DNA from: Burkholderiaceae bacterium
GTDB lineage: Bacteria > Pseudomonadota > Gammaproteobacteria > Burkholderiales > Burkholderiaceae
Length of the DNA stretch: 7,472 nucleotides
Reading direction: 5' to 3'
NCBI GenBank assembly: GCA_023253905.1
Contig: JALREG010000294.1
Span: 1 to 7,472 of the forward strand
This document shows positions 1 through 5,497 of this stretch, piece after piece; positions within the stretch are counted from its first letter, which is position 1; every line of letters begins with the position of its first letter. A model generated the notes under the pieces. It searched no databases and was not told the origin of the DNA. It worked only from the letters and a program-made list of their open reading frames with translations. Position numbers and translations under genes: made by a program.

Positions 1-22
1 GGCCGGGCATGCAAGCCCGGCC
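1..22. repeat. Hairpin 1 of repeat copy 1 (8-bp stem, 6-nt loop)
   Basis: GGCCGGGC (1-8) pairs perfectly with GCCCGGCC (15-22) around the loop ATGCAA. The same element recurs at 133-154. The right arm overlaps the palindrome GGCCGCGGCC at 19-28, so two alternative foldings compete. There is no T-tract after the stem, so it does not look like a classical intrinsic terminator. Confidence 0.85.
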
Positions 23-68
23 GCGGCCTGCGAGAGCGAAGCGGTGTAGGCGAGTCCCGCCTCCGGCA

Positions 69-86
69 CCACTGCGTGAGCAGTGG
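69..86 (+). repeat. Hairpin 3 of repeat copy 1, GTGA tetraloop
   Basis: CCACTGC (69-75) pairs with GCAGTGG (80-86) around GTGA; it recurs unchanged at 201-218. Read as RNA on the plus strand, the loop is GUGA, a GNRA-type tetraloop; the opposite strand gives UCAC, which is not a recognised stable loop class. This asymmetry is a weak hint that any functional RNA would be the plus strand. Confidence 0.7.
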
Positions 87-95
87 GGGCGGAGA

Positions 96-117
96 GCACA
101 GTCCCTGCGGACTGTGC
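96..117. repeat. Hairpin 4 of repeat copy 1 (9-bp stem, CTGC loop)
   Basis: GCACAGTCC (96-104) pairs fully with GGACTGTGC (109-117). In copy 2 the same element lies at 227-248, where the change at 241 (G to A) introduces one C/A mismatch near the loop. It is not followed by a T-tract. Confidence 0.8.
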
Positions 118-260
118 GGGCGGGGCGAGAAGGGCCGGGCATGCAAGCCCGGCCGCGGCCTGCGAGAGCGAAGCGGTGTAGGCGAGTCCCGCCTCCGGCA
201 CCACTGCGTGAGCAGTGGGGCGGAGAGCACAGTCCCTGCGAACTGTGCGGCCGAGCGGGC

Positions 261-875
261 TCACGCTAATGCGAACAACGCGTGCAAAAACTGCTGCGTT
301 GCCCCTGCTGGCGTCTCGTGATGCTCAATCGTCCAGTCGACAAGCCTGAACGCTTTGCCCAGTTCCTTTGACAGGGACTGCGCGTCATATCGAACCACCG
401 GAAGCCCGCTACACCGGAGGGGACCCTCGGGGCCGAACGTTGCAATGACTGCGTGTCCGCCAGGACGAAGGGCTGCCGCCATCTGTGCGACATACCGTCT
501 GCGATCTCCGGCATCGGTGAGGAAATGAAACACAGCGCGGTCGTGCCAGACGTCAAAGTGATGAGCGGGCAGGGTGACATCGAGCACATTCCCCACGAGC
601 CAGTTCACCTCTGTCGCTCTCGCATCTAGGCGTGTGCGCGATGACTCAAGCGCAGCGGCTGCGATATCCAGTACCGTGAGGCGTGTGTAGCCGGCTGACA
701 GCAAATCGTCGACCAGTGTTGAAGCACCCGCGCCGACATCCAGAATCGCCGCATCAGGGCCCGGTGCGACGCGCCGGATCGACTCGAGCGAGCGCTCGAG
801 ATGCGCCCGGTACCAGCTCACCTCGGCGGTGGAGCGACTCCGGTAGACCTGCTCCCAGTGCTGATCAGCTTTCAC
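261..875 (-). CDS. Class I SAM-dependent methyltransferase
   Basis: A soluble Rossmann-fold methyltransferase that should transfer a methyl group from S-adenosylmethionine to an unknown acceptor. Visible are the SAM-binding glycine motif DVGAGAS, the acidic residue ending the second strand (VLDI), and family-typical segments SWYRAHLERSL, WHDRAVFHFLT, PGG and CSGLPVVRY. These place it in a common bacterial family usually left as generic methyltransferases; the substrate cannot be inferred. I chose GTG at 875 (product about 204 aa) because AAGGTG lies six bases upstream (887-882). GTG at 884 adds three residues but has a poor ribosome site. It sits 58 bp downstream of the EamA transporter on the same strand, so co-transcription is possible. 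Codons rare in GC-rich genomes (ACA, TCA, AGA, CTA, TTA) are more frequent than in the rml genes, which could indicate transfer. Confidence 0.9.
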   Translation of the reverse strand: MKADQHWEQVYRSRSTAEVSWYRAHLERSLESIRRVAPGPDAAILDVGAGASTLVDDLLSAGYTRLTVLDIAAAALESSRTRLDARATEVNWLVGNVLDVTLPAHHFDVWHDRAVFHFLTDAGDRRRYVAQMAAALRPGGHAVIATFGPEGPLRCSGLPVVRYDAQSLSKELGKAFRLVDWTIEHHETPAGATQQFLHALFALA

Positions 876-881
876 GGCAAG

Positions 882-887
882 CACCTT
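882..887 (-). promoter_or_regulatory. Ribosome binding site of the methyltransferase
   Basis: On the minus strand AAGGTG (887 to 882) matches five of six bases of AAGGAG and is followed by the six-base spacer CTTGCC before GTG at 875. It favours GTG 875 over GTG 884, whose first base would lie inside this motif. Confidence 0.5.
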
Positions 888-911
888 TCAGTGATCCGGC
901 GCGCGCGCTCG

Positions 912-935
912 GAGGGCAACACATCAGGCGCCCTC
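912..935 (-). repeat. Small inverted repeat at the end of the EamA transporter gene
   Basis: GAGGGC (912-917) and GCCCTC (930-935) form a 6-bp stem with a 12-nt loop spanning the transporter stop codon. No T-tract follows on the minus strand, so this is at best a weak terminator or an RNA-stabilising hairpin in the gap before the methyltransferase. Confidence 0.3.
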
Positions 936-1830
936 AGCTCCTGAGCACCAGCACCACGCCCGCGAGCAGCACCGCCATGCCGATCAATTCTCTACGGTTC
1001 TGCTGCTGGCTGAAGATTCGCCGGGAAATAATTTGCGCGAACACGATTTCGATCAATCCGAGCGTGCGGATCTTGGCGGGCGTTTCGATCGCGAAGGCCA
1101 GAAACCAGCACTGCGAACCGGTGGCGGCAAGGAGGCCGGTGGCAAGCGACGGCCGCCAGACTTTGAGCACCTCGATCAGCAGTGCGCGATTGGCGATCAG
1201 CATCCATGCCACCAGGGTGACCGCCTGCATCGCGAGGCTCAGCACCATCACGGCGGTCGCCTTTACAAAAAACGCTTCGCCGCTGTCGATCGACAGCATC
1301 GCGGCGCGAAAGGCAATGGCCGAGGCGGCGAATACCGCAGCGGAGGCGAGTCCCAGCGCAATCGGCCGCAGCGACCAGCCCGCGCCCGCCGCGGGCCAGG
1401 ACAGCCAAAGTACGCCGGCAGTGGCGAGCGCAATGCCTGCGAGCAATGGCCAGCCAAAGGTTTCGCCCAGTAGCGCAAACCCCAGAATGGCGACCCAGAC
1501 TGGCTCCGCCTTGACGAGCGCGGTGGTGACCACAAACGAGCGCTCTTTCATCGCGGCCAGCATCAACGCGGTGGCAACCACCTGGGCGAGCGCACCGGCC
1601 GCCGTCCAGGCAATGGAGGCCGCTTGAAATGTGGGGATTGAATCGCCGGTGACGGTGATTGCGATTCCGAGAAACAGAATGCCAAATGGCAGACCGTAAA
1701 GAAACCGGACCTGGGTCGCGCCTACCGTGCCGAGCACCGAAGTGAGTTCGCGCTGCATGGCGTTCCGCGCGCTTTGCGCGGCCGCTGCAGCCACGGTAAA
1801 GGCCATCCAGTACCAGGGTTCGATGCTCAC
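934..1830 (-). CDS. EamA/DMT-superfamily membrane transporter
   Basis: An inner-membrane protein of 298 residues, the usual size for the ten-helix drug/metabolite transporter superfamily formed from two five-helix EamA halves. Hydrophobic segments lie roughly at residues 5-25, 34-60, 72-94, 98-120, 128-146, 153-175, 187-211, 225-248, 257-270 and 282-297. The end of the first half has the typical pattern: ERSFVVTTALVKAEPVWVA followed by a glycine-glutamate pair (GE, 122-123) just before the fifth helix. EamA proteins usually export metabolites or amino acids; the substrate here is not deducible. The start is GTG at 1830, because an in-frame TAA lies only nine bases upstream; ATG at residue 9 is the alternative. 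No Shine-Dalgarno is visible for either. It is divergent from the cupin gene and followed by the methyltransferase. Confidence 0.92.
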   Translation of the reverse strand: MSIEPWYWMAFTVAAAAAQSARNAMQRELTSVLGTVGATQVRFLYGLPFGILFLGIAITVTGDSIPTFQAASIAWTAAGALAQVVATALMLAAMKERSFVVTTALVKAEPVWVAILGFALLGETFGWPLLAGIALATAGVLWLSWPAAGAGWSLRPIALGLASAAVFAASAIAFRAAMLSIDSGEAFFVKATAVMVLSLAMQAVTLVAWMLIANRALLIEVLKVWRPSLATGLLAATGSQCWFLAFAIETPAKIRTLGLIEIVFAQIISRRIFSQQQNRRELIGMAVLLAGVVLVLRS

Positions 1831-1932
1831 GGAGGTCGGTTATGCTTGGAAGGTTTCAGGAAACAACGGCTCCCGCGAGCCTAGCAAACGCACCGCCCCC
1901 AGCGAACCCTCTGTCTCGAGAAAGTTCAGTGC
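1831..1932. promoter_or_regulatory. Divergent intergenic region between the transporter and the cupin gene
   Basis: This 102-bp gap must hold the start signals of both divergent genes unless they lie inside coding sequence. On the minus strand a weak TTGTTT/CATAAC pair with a 16-bp spacer could serve the transporter; it would start transcription at or next to the GTG and give an almost leaderless mRNA. A hyphenated palindrome GTTTC-AG-GAAAC at 1853-1864 overlaps that stretch and could be a regulator site. On the plus strand I see no convincing promoter. All of this is weak pattern matching. Confidence 0.3.
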
Positions 1933-2262
1933 ATGCAGATCAGTGACATTGCCTTCGGTACCACCGACTGGTCCACGATCGCGCCGGAGGAGCACCCTGG
2001 CGAGCGCGGTCGCGCGCTCTGGCGTACCCGGCAGTTCGGCACGATCCGAGTACGCATGGTCGAGTATTCCCCGGGTTACCTCGCCGACCACTGGTGCTCC
2101 AAGGGTCATATTCTCCTTTGCCTGGAGGGCGAGCTGCATACCGAACTCGCTGACGGACGGCGGTATGTCCTGACGCCTGGTATGAGCTACCAGGTGGCCG
2201 ACGGGGCCGAGCCGCATCGCTCGTTTACCGATACCGGCGCGCGTCTATTTATTGTCGATTGA
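1933..2262 (+). CDS. DHCW-motif cupin-fold protein
   Basis: A small single-domain cupin of 109 residues, full length for its family. The segment ADHWCSKGHILLCLEGELHTEL (residues 51-72) carries the conserved D-H-W-C cluster (52-55), then His59 and Glu65. Together with His95 in the second cupin motif (AEPHRSF) these are plausible metal ligands. The N-terminal signature FGTTDWSTIAPEEHPGERG and the ending GARLFIVD are also family-typical. The biochemical role of this family is not established to my knowledge; a metal-dependent enzyme or small-molecule sensor would fit the fold. Start is ATG at 1933; there is no strong ribosome site (GAGAAAG lies about 8 bases upstream) and no alternative in-frame start nearby. 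The enoyl-CoA hydratase/isomerase gene follows after 35 bp on the same strand, so the two are likely co-transcribed. Confidence 0.9.
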   Translation: MQISDIAFGTTDWSTIAPEEHPGERGRALWRTRQFGTIRVRMVEYSPGYLADHWCSKGHILLCLEGELHTELADGRRYVLTPGMSYQVADGAEPHRSFTDTGARLFIVD

Positions 2263-2284
2263 GGGCGCCGCTTGCCGCGGCCGG

Positions 2285-2291
2285 AAGGAGA
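2285..2291 (+). promoter_or_regulatory. Strong ribosome binding site deciding the start of the enoyl-CoA hydratase/isomerase gene
   Basis: AAGGAGA lies six bases before ATG at 2298. The same frame is open back to a TTG at 2259 that overlaps the cupin stop by four bases, but the strong site here and the family's usual N-terminus both point to 2298. Confidence 0.85.
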
Positions 2292-2297
2292 GTGGTC

Positions 2298-3089
2298 ATG
2301 ACAGGACAGGTTCTTCGTGAGACTCAGGGTGCGGTCATGACGCTCACCCTGGACAATCCCGGGTCGCGCAACGCCATCACGCTACCGATGTCAACGCAGT
2401 TGTGCGAAGCGCTTCGCGCGGCGGCACTCGATCCTGCGATTCGCGTGGTGGTGCTGACCGGCAGCGGCGGTGCCTTCTGCGCGGGGGGCGACGTCAAGGC
2501 CATGGCAGCCGGACGCGATGCCGGCTTGTCGGTAGAGCAACGCGCCAACCAGCTCCGCGACCGTGCCGAATCGGTGCGGCTGTTACACGAGATGGCCAAG
2601 CCCACCGTTGCGGTGATTCCCGGCGCGGTGGCGGGCGCCGGGCTGGGCCTTGCGCTGGCCTGTGATTTCAGGTTCGCATCAAGTGATGTGAAGCTCACGA
2701 CCGCCTTCAGCCGGGTGGGGCTCGCCGGCGACTTTGGGGTCAACTGGCTGCTCACACGCATGCTGGGTGTGGCGCGGGCGCGCGAACTCATGATGTTCGC
2801 ACCTGTTCTCAACGCGCACGAGGCGCTCGCAATGGGCCTTCTGACTCAGGTTTTTTCAGCCGAGGAGTTTGCTGCCAAGGCGAGCGCCCGCGTGGCTGAG
2901 CTGGCTGCCGGCCCCACGATTGCCTATGGCCACATCAAACAGATCACAAGTCTTGCTGCCGCGGCCGCGTTTGCGCCCACGATCGAGGCCGAGGCCCTGC
3001 ATCAGGCCTGCTGTATGGTCACCGAAGACCATGCGGATGCCGCTCGCGCGTTTGCCGAGAAACGGCCGCCGGTCTTTAACGGCCGCTGA
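2298..3089 (+). CDS. Enoyl-CoA hydratase/isomerase family (crotonase fold) protein
   Basis: A 263-residue crotonase-fold protein, the normal size. These enzymes act on acyl-CoA thioesters in the cytoplasm, using an oxyanion hole that stabilises the thioester enolate. The oxyanion-hole segments are FCAGGDVKAM (about 60-69) and PGAVAGAGLGLALACDFR (about 108-125), followed by FSRVGLAGDFGVNWLL and the C-terminal helices. By motif alignment to classical enoyl-CoA hydratase, the first catalytic Glu (GGCELAM) is Gly117 and the second (PEILLG) is Phe137. Asp145 sits where isomerases such as PaaG or delta3-delta2-enoyl-CoA isomerase keep an acidic residue in the GLxPD motif. An isomerase or other crotonase activity is therefore more likely than simple hydration. 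It follows the cupin gene and overlaps the 3' end of rmlD, transcribed convergently, by 14 bp. Confidence 0.93.
   Translation: MTGQVLRETQGAVMTLTLDNPGSRNAITLPMSTQLCEALRAAALDPAIRVVVLTGSGGAFCAGGDVKAMAAGRDAGLSVEQRANQLRDRAESVRLLHEMAKPTVAVIPGAVAGAGLGLALACDFRFASSDVKLTTAFSRVGLAGDFGVNWLLTRMLGVARARELMMFAPVLNAHEALAMGLLTQVFSAEEFAAKASARVAELAAGPTIAYGHIKQITSLAAAAAFAPTIEAEALHQACCMVTEDHADAARAFAEKRPPVFNGR
3063..3085. repeat. Short inverted/direct repeat at the convergent gene ends
   Basis: The palindrome CGGCCG occurs at 3063-3068 and again at 3080-3085, within a 9-bp direct repeat AACGGCCGC (3061-3069 and 3078-3086). The copies could form a 6-bp stem with an 11-nt loop spanning the overlapping 3' ends of the crotonase-fold gene and rmlD. 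There is no T-tract on either side, so a bidirectional terminator is only a possibility. Confidence 0.3.
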
Positions 3090-3996
3090 TCGCGGCGAGT
3101 TCCTGCAACACCATCTCCAGCCCCCTTTGCCAGGGGGGAAGCTTCAAGCCGAAGCGACGCTCGAAAGCGGTGCAATCCAGCCGCGAGTTCAGAGGGCGTT
3201 GCGCGGGTGTCGGATACTCGCTCGAGGCGATCGCCTCCAGGCTCTGGAGCGCGAGTGGTGCCCCGGGCGACAGCACGCGCCAGCGCTCAAAGAGCGCCTC
3301 GGCAAAGCCGTGCCAGCTGGTGTGCTCTGCTGCGCAAAGATGATGGACGGCACTCTGAAAGCGGCCTTCGCGTCGTTCAATGAGCGCGACCGCGAGCGCG
3401 TGTGCGGTGGCGTCTGCGATCAGTCGCGCCGAGGTGGGGGCGCCGATCTGGTCGGCCACCACGCGTAGCCGCTCTCGATCTGCACCGAGTTTGAGCATGG
3501 TGCGGACGAAGTTCCGGCCACGTGCGGCGTAGACCCAGCTGGTACGAAACACCAGCCAATCACTGCCGCTCGCAGCGATGGCCTGTTCACCGGCGAGCTT
3601 GGTACGGCCGTAGGCGTTTTGCGGGTCGACTGGATCGCTGGGCTGCCAGGCGCGTTCGCCCGTGCCGGCAAACACATAGTCGGTGGAATAGTGGATGAAG
3701 AGCGCGCCACGGCTGCGCGCTGCCTGTGCGAGCACGCCCGTTGCCTCGCCATTGATCCGAAGCGCGAGCGCCTCTTCCTGCTCGGCCTGGTCGACCGCGG
3801 TGTAAGCCGCAGCATTGACGATCACATCGGGGGCTTCGCTTGCCACGCATGAAGCGAGCGAATCGGGACGGCTGAAATCGGCACCACGCCGGTCGGGTAG
3901 CACCACCTCACCGAGCGGCTGCAGGCTTCGGGCCAGCTCCCAGCCCACCTGTCCGGTGGCGCCTAGAAGGAGGAGCCGGAGGACTGGGGCACTCAC
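3076..3996 (-). CDS. rmlD: dTDP-4-dehydrorhamnose reductase
   Basis: RmlD (RfbD) catalyses the last step of dTDP-L-rhamnose synthesis, the NAD(P)H-dependent reduction of dTDP-6-deoxy-L-lyxo-4-hexulose. It is a short-chain dehydrogenase/reductase-fold cytoplasmic enzyme. The nucleotide-binding motif LLLLGATGQVGWEL is at residues 8-21, then NAAAYTAVD (61-69), STDYVFAG (104-111), the catalytic Tyr129-xxx-Lys133 in AYGRTK, RTSWVY (151-156), QIGAPTSA and a C-terminal RPLNSRLD substrate-binding element. I chose GTG at 3996 (306 aa), seven bases after the rmlC stop, because it places the Rossmann motif at the usual distance from the N-terminus. The frame stays open to 4245 inside rmlC, but that extension is non-homologous sequence. 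No clear ribosome site precedes the GTG, so coupling to rmlC translation is likely. Its 3' end overlaps the convergent crotonase-fold gene. Confidence 0.96.
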   Translation of the reverse strand: MSAPVLRLLLLGATGQVGWELARSLQPLGEVVLPDRRGADFSRPDSLASCVASEAPDVIVNAAAYTAVDQAEQEEALALRINGEATGVLAQAARSRGALFIHYSTDYVFAGTGERAWQPSDPVDPQNAYGRTKLAGEQAIAASGSDWLVFRTSWVYAARGRNFVRTMLKLGADRERLRVVADQIGAPTSARLIADATAHALAVALIERREGRFQSAVHHLCAAEHTSWHGFAEALFERWRVLSPGAPLALQSLEAIASSEYPTPAQRPLNSRLDCTAFERRFGLKLPPWQRGLEMVLQELAAISGR

Positions 3997-4003
3997 GGCG
4001 CGG

Positions 4004-4555
4004 TCAGTCAAAACATTCGCAGTGTGCAAGGGGCAGCCCACGCCGGTCTTTGTCGGAAAGCGTAAGCGAGAGCCCCTCGGTTGGCCACTGCACACCGACC
4101 GACGGATCGTTCCATAGCAGGCACCGCTCGTGCTCGGGCGCGTAGTAGTCGGTGGTCTTGTAAAGAAAGTCCGCCGACTCGGACAGCACAACAAAGCCGT
4201 GTCCGAATCCTGGCGGGATCCAGATCTGTCGCTGGTTCTCTTCACTCAGCTCCCAGCCTGCCCAGTGGCCAAAGCTCGGCGATGAACGTCGCAGATCAAC
4301 GGCGACGTCAAACACCCGCCCCCGCACCACGCGCACCAGTTTGCCCTGGGGCTGACGGATCTGATAGTGAAGCCCGCGCAGCACGCCACGCGATGAGCGC
4401 GAGTGGTTATCCTGCACGAACTGCGGGGCGAGTCCGGTTCGTTCCTGGAACACGCGCGCATTGAAGCTTTCAAAAAAGAACCCTCGCGCGTCGCCAAATA
4501 CTTTGGGCTCAACGATCAGGACATCGGGCAGCTGCGGGCTGGGGGTGATGGTCAT
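4004..4555 (-). CDS. rmlC: dTDP-4-dehydrorhamnose 3,5-epimerase
   Basis: RmlC (RfbC) epimerises C3 and C5 of dTDP-4-keto-6-deoxy-D-glucose, the third step to dTDP-L-rhamnose. It is a cupin-fold enzyme, normally dimeric, and 183 residues is the standard length. Recognisable are the opening LPDVLIVEPKVFGDARGFFFESF, QDNHSRSSRGVLRGLHYQ with catalytic His63, QGKLVRVVRGRVFDVAVDLR, IWIPPGFGHGF, LYKTTDYYAPEHE with tyrosines 132 and 138, and SDKD with Asp170, the partner of His63. All key residues are intact. ATG at 4555 follows the rmlA stop by nine bases, with only a weak AAAG-like ribosome site, so translation probably continues from rmlA. rmlD starts seven bases after its stop. Confidence 0.97.
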   Translation of the reverse strand: MTITPSPQLPDVLIVEPKVFGDARGFFFESFNARVFQERTGLAPQFVQDNHSRSSRGVLRGLHYQIRQPQGKLVRVVRGRVFDVAVDLRRSSPSFGHWAGWELSEENQRQIWIPPGFGHGFVVLSESADFLYKTTDYYAPEHERCLLWNDPSVGVQWPTEGLSLTLSDKDRRGLPLAHCECFD

Positions 4556-4564
4556 GGGCCGCTT

Positions 4565-5473
4565 TCAGAACACCTGATGCTCGAGCAGTCGCTCGAGGTA
4601 AGCACCATAGCCGCTCTTTGCGAGCGGCCGGGCAAGCGCGCGCAGCGCCGCATCGTCGATCCAGCCCTGTCGCCAGGCAATTTCCTCGGGGCAGGCGACC
4701 TTGAGGCCCTGACGTTTTTCGAGGGTCTGGATGAACTGCGCTGCTTCAATCAGCGAGTCATGCGTGCCGGTGTCTAGCCAGGCATCGCCGCGGCCCAGCA
4801 CCTGCACATCGAGCTGGCCGCGTTCGAGATAGATGCGGTTCAGATCGGTGATTTCGAGTTCGCCGCGTGCCGATGGTTTGAGATCGCGCGCAATCTCGAC
4901 CACCTGTTGGTCATAAAAATACAGGCCGGTGACCGCGTAGCGGCTGCGGGGCTTTGAAGGTTTTTCTTCGATTGAAATCGCATGGCCGGCTTCGTCAAAT
5001 TCGACTACGCCATAACGCTCGGGATCGGTGACGGGATAGGCGAAGACGGTGGCGCCTGCTGTCTGCACATCGGCGGCTGCCAGACGACGCATCAGGTCGT
5101 GGCCATGAAAAAGGTTGTCACCCAGCACCAGCGCAGACGGTCCGTCGCCCACGAAATCTGCCCCGATATGAAAAGCTTGCGCCAACCCGTCTGGGCTTGG
5201 CTGCTCGGCGTAGGACAGTGACAGGCCCCAGGCTGATCCATCACCCAGCAGCCGCTTGAAGCCGGGCAGATCATGGGGGGTGGAAATCACCAGGATTTCC
5301 CTGATGCCCGCCAGCATCAGTACCGAAAGCGGGTAATACACCATGGGCTTGTCATACACCGGCATCAGCTGTTTTGAGACTGCAAGCGTGAGCGGGTGGA
5401 GCCGGGTGCCTGAACCACCGGCGAGGATGATGCCGCGGCGGCGGGTGGTAGCGCGTGGAGGTTTGATCGGCAT
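4565..5473 (-). CDS. rmlA: Glucose-1-phosphate thymidylyltransferase
   Basis: RmlA (RfbA) condenses glucose-1-phosphate and dTTP to dTDP-glucose and is typically feedback-inhibited by dTDP-L-rhamnose. The 302-residue protein has the nucleotidyltransferase signature [13 protein letters not shown] (17-29), [17 protein letters not shown], the metal-binding LGDN with Asp119, [16 protein letters not shown] (167-175), GELEITDLN (204-212) and [10 protein letters not shown] (232-241), all as in characterised homologues. The N-terminus carries 13 residues before GIILAGG, a few more than in enteric RmlA, with several basic residues ([13 protein letters not shown]). ATG at 5473 has no good Shine-Dalgarno; a hyphenated palindrome occupies that place (5476-5487). 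It is 24 bp downstream of rmlB and nine bp upstream of rmlC. Confidence 0.97.
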   Translation of the reverse strand: MPIKPPRATTRRRGIILAGGSGTRLHPLTLAVSKQLMPVYDKPMVYYPLSVLMLAGIREILVISTPHDLPGFKRLLGDGSAWGLSLSYAEQPSPDGLAQAFHIGADFVGDGPSALVLGDNLFHGHDLMRRLAAADVQTAGATVFAYPVTDPERYGVVEFDEAGHAISIEEKPSKPRSRYAVTGLYFYDQQVVEIARDLKPSARGELEITDLNRIYLERGQLDVQVLGRGDAWLDTGTHDSLIEAAQFIQTLEKRQGLKVACPEEIAWRQGWIDDAALRALARPLAKSGYGAYLERLLEHQVF

Positions 5474-5475
5474 GG

Positions 5476-5487
5476 ACGATAGATCGT
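5476..5487. repeat. Hyphenated palindrome in the rmlB-rmlA gap
   Basis: ACGAT-AG-ATCGT is a perfect 5-bp dyad with a 2-bp centre lying immediately before the rmlA start, where a ribosome site would be expected. It could be chance, or a small regulatory site. Confidence 0.25.
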
Positions 5488-5497
5488 TGGGGAAAGG

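Larger units (their letters stand above)
1..250. repeat. Tandem repeat array, two copies at 132-bp spacing, each rich in hairpins
   Basis: Copy 1 (1-119) and copy 2 (133-250) are identical except for one G lost from a G run (five G at 85-89, four at 217-220) and one G-to-A change at 241. A 13-bp spacer (120-132) separates them. Each copy carries, in order: an 8-bp inverted repeat with a 6-nt loop; an overlapping 10-bp palindrome GGCCGCGGCC; a 4-bp stem GGCG/CGCC; a 7-bp stem CCACTGC/GCAGTGG with loop GTGA; and a 9-bp stem GCACAGTCC/GGACTGTGC with loop CTGC. The last stem has one mismatch in copy 2. The array ends about 10 bp from the stop of the methyltransferase and may continue left of the window. 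Arginine/proline-rich open frames cross it but look like by-products of the base composition. I do not recognise the family; a REP/BIME-like intergenic repeat, a short non-autonomous element or a structured RNA are all possible. Confidence 0.95.

Noticed and set aside
1..250. CRISPR array
   Set aside because: Only two copies of a long unit of about 120 bp, with a 13-bp spacer too short to be a CRISPR spacer, and no cas genes.
1..250. Intrinsic terminators in the repeat
   Set aside because: The stems are strong but none is followed by a T-tract on either strand.
9..321. Arg/Pro-rich open reading frames running through the tandem repeat (86 and 81 aa); the 132-bp period is a multiple of three, so the peptide repeats.
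   Set aside because: The composition is what GC-rich hairpins give in any frame, two overlapping frames are equally open, the 1-base indel shifts the frame between copies, and no ribosome site or family resemblance is seen.
683..1627. Long plus-strand reading frame (314 aa) antisense to the transporter and methyltransferase
   Set aside because: It is a low-complexity Ala/Ser/Arg-rich shadow of two well-supported minus-strand genes and spans their boundary.
1840..2217. Minus-strand reading frame of 125 aa opposite the cupin
   Set aside because: The plus-strand cupin carries the family motifs over its full length; the antisense frame has none.
2259..2297. TTG start of the crotonase-fold gene overlapping the cupin stop by four bases
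   Set aside because: A strong AAGGAGA ribosome site and the usual family N-terminus support ATG at 2298.
3997..4245. N-terminal extension of RmlD into rmlC (start at 4245)
   Set aside because: The added 83 residues are out-of-frame rmlC sequence, and RmlD enzymes begin just before the GATGQVG motif.
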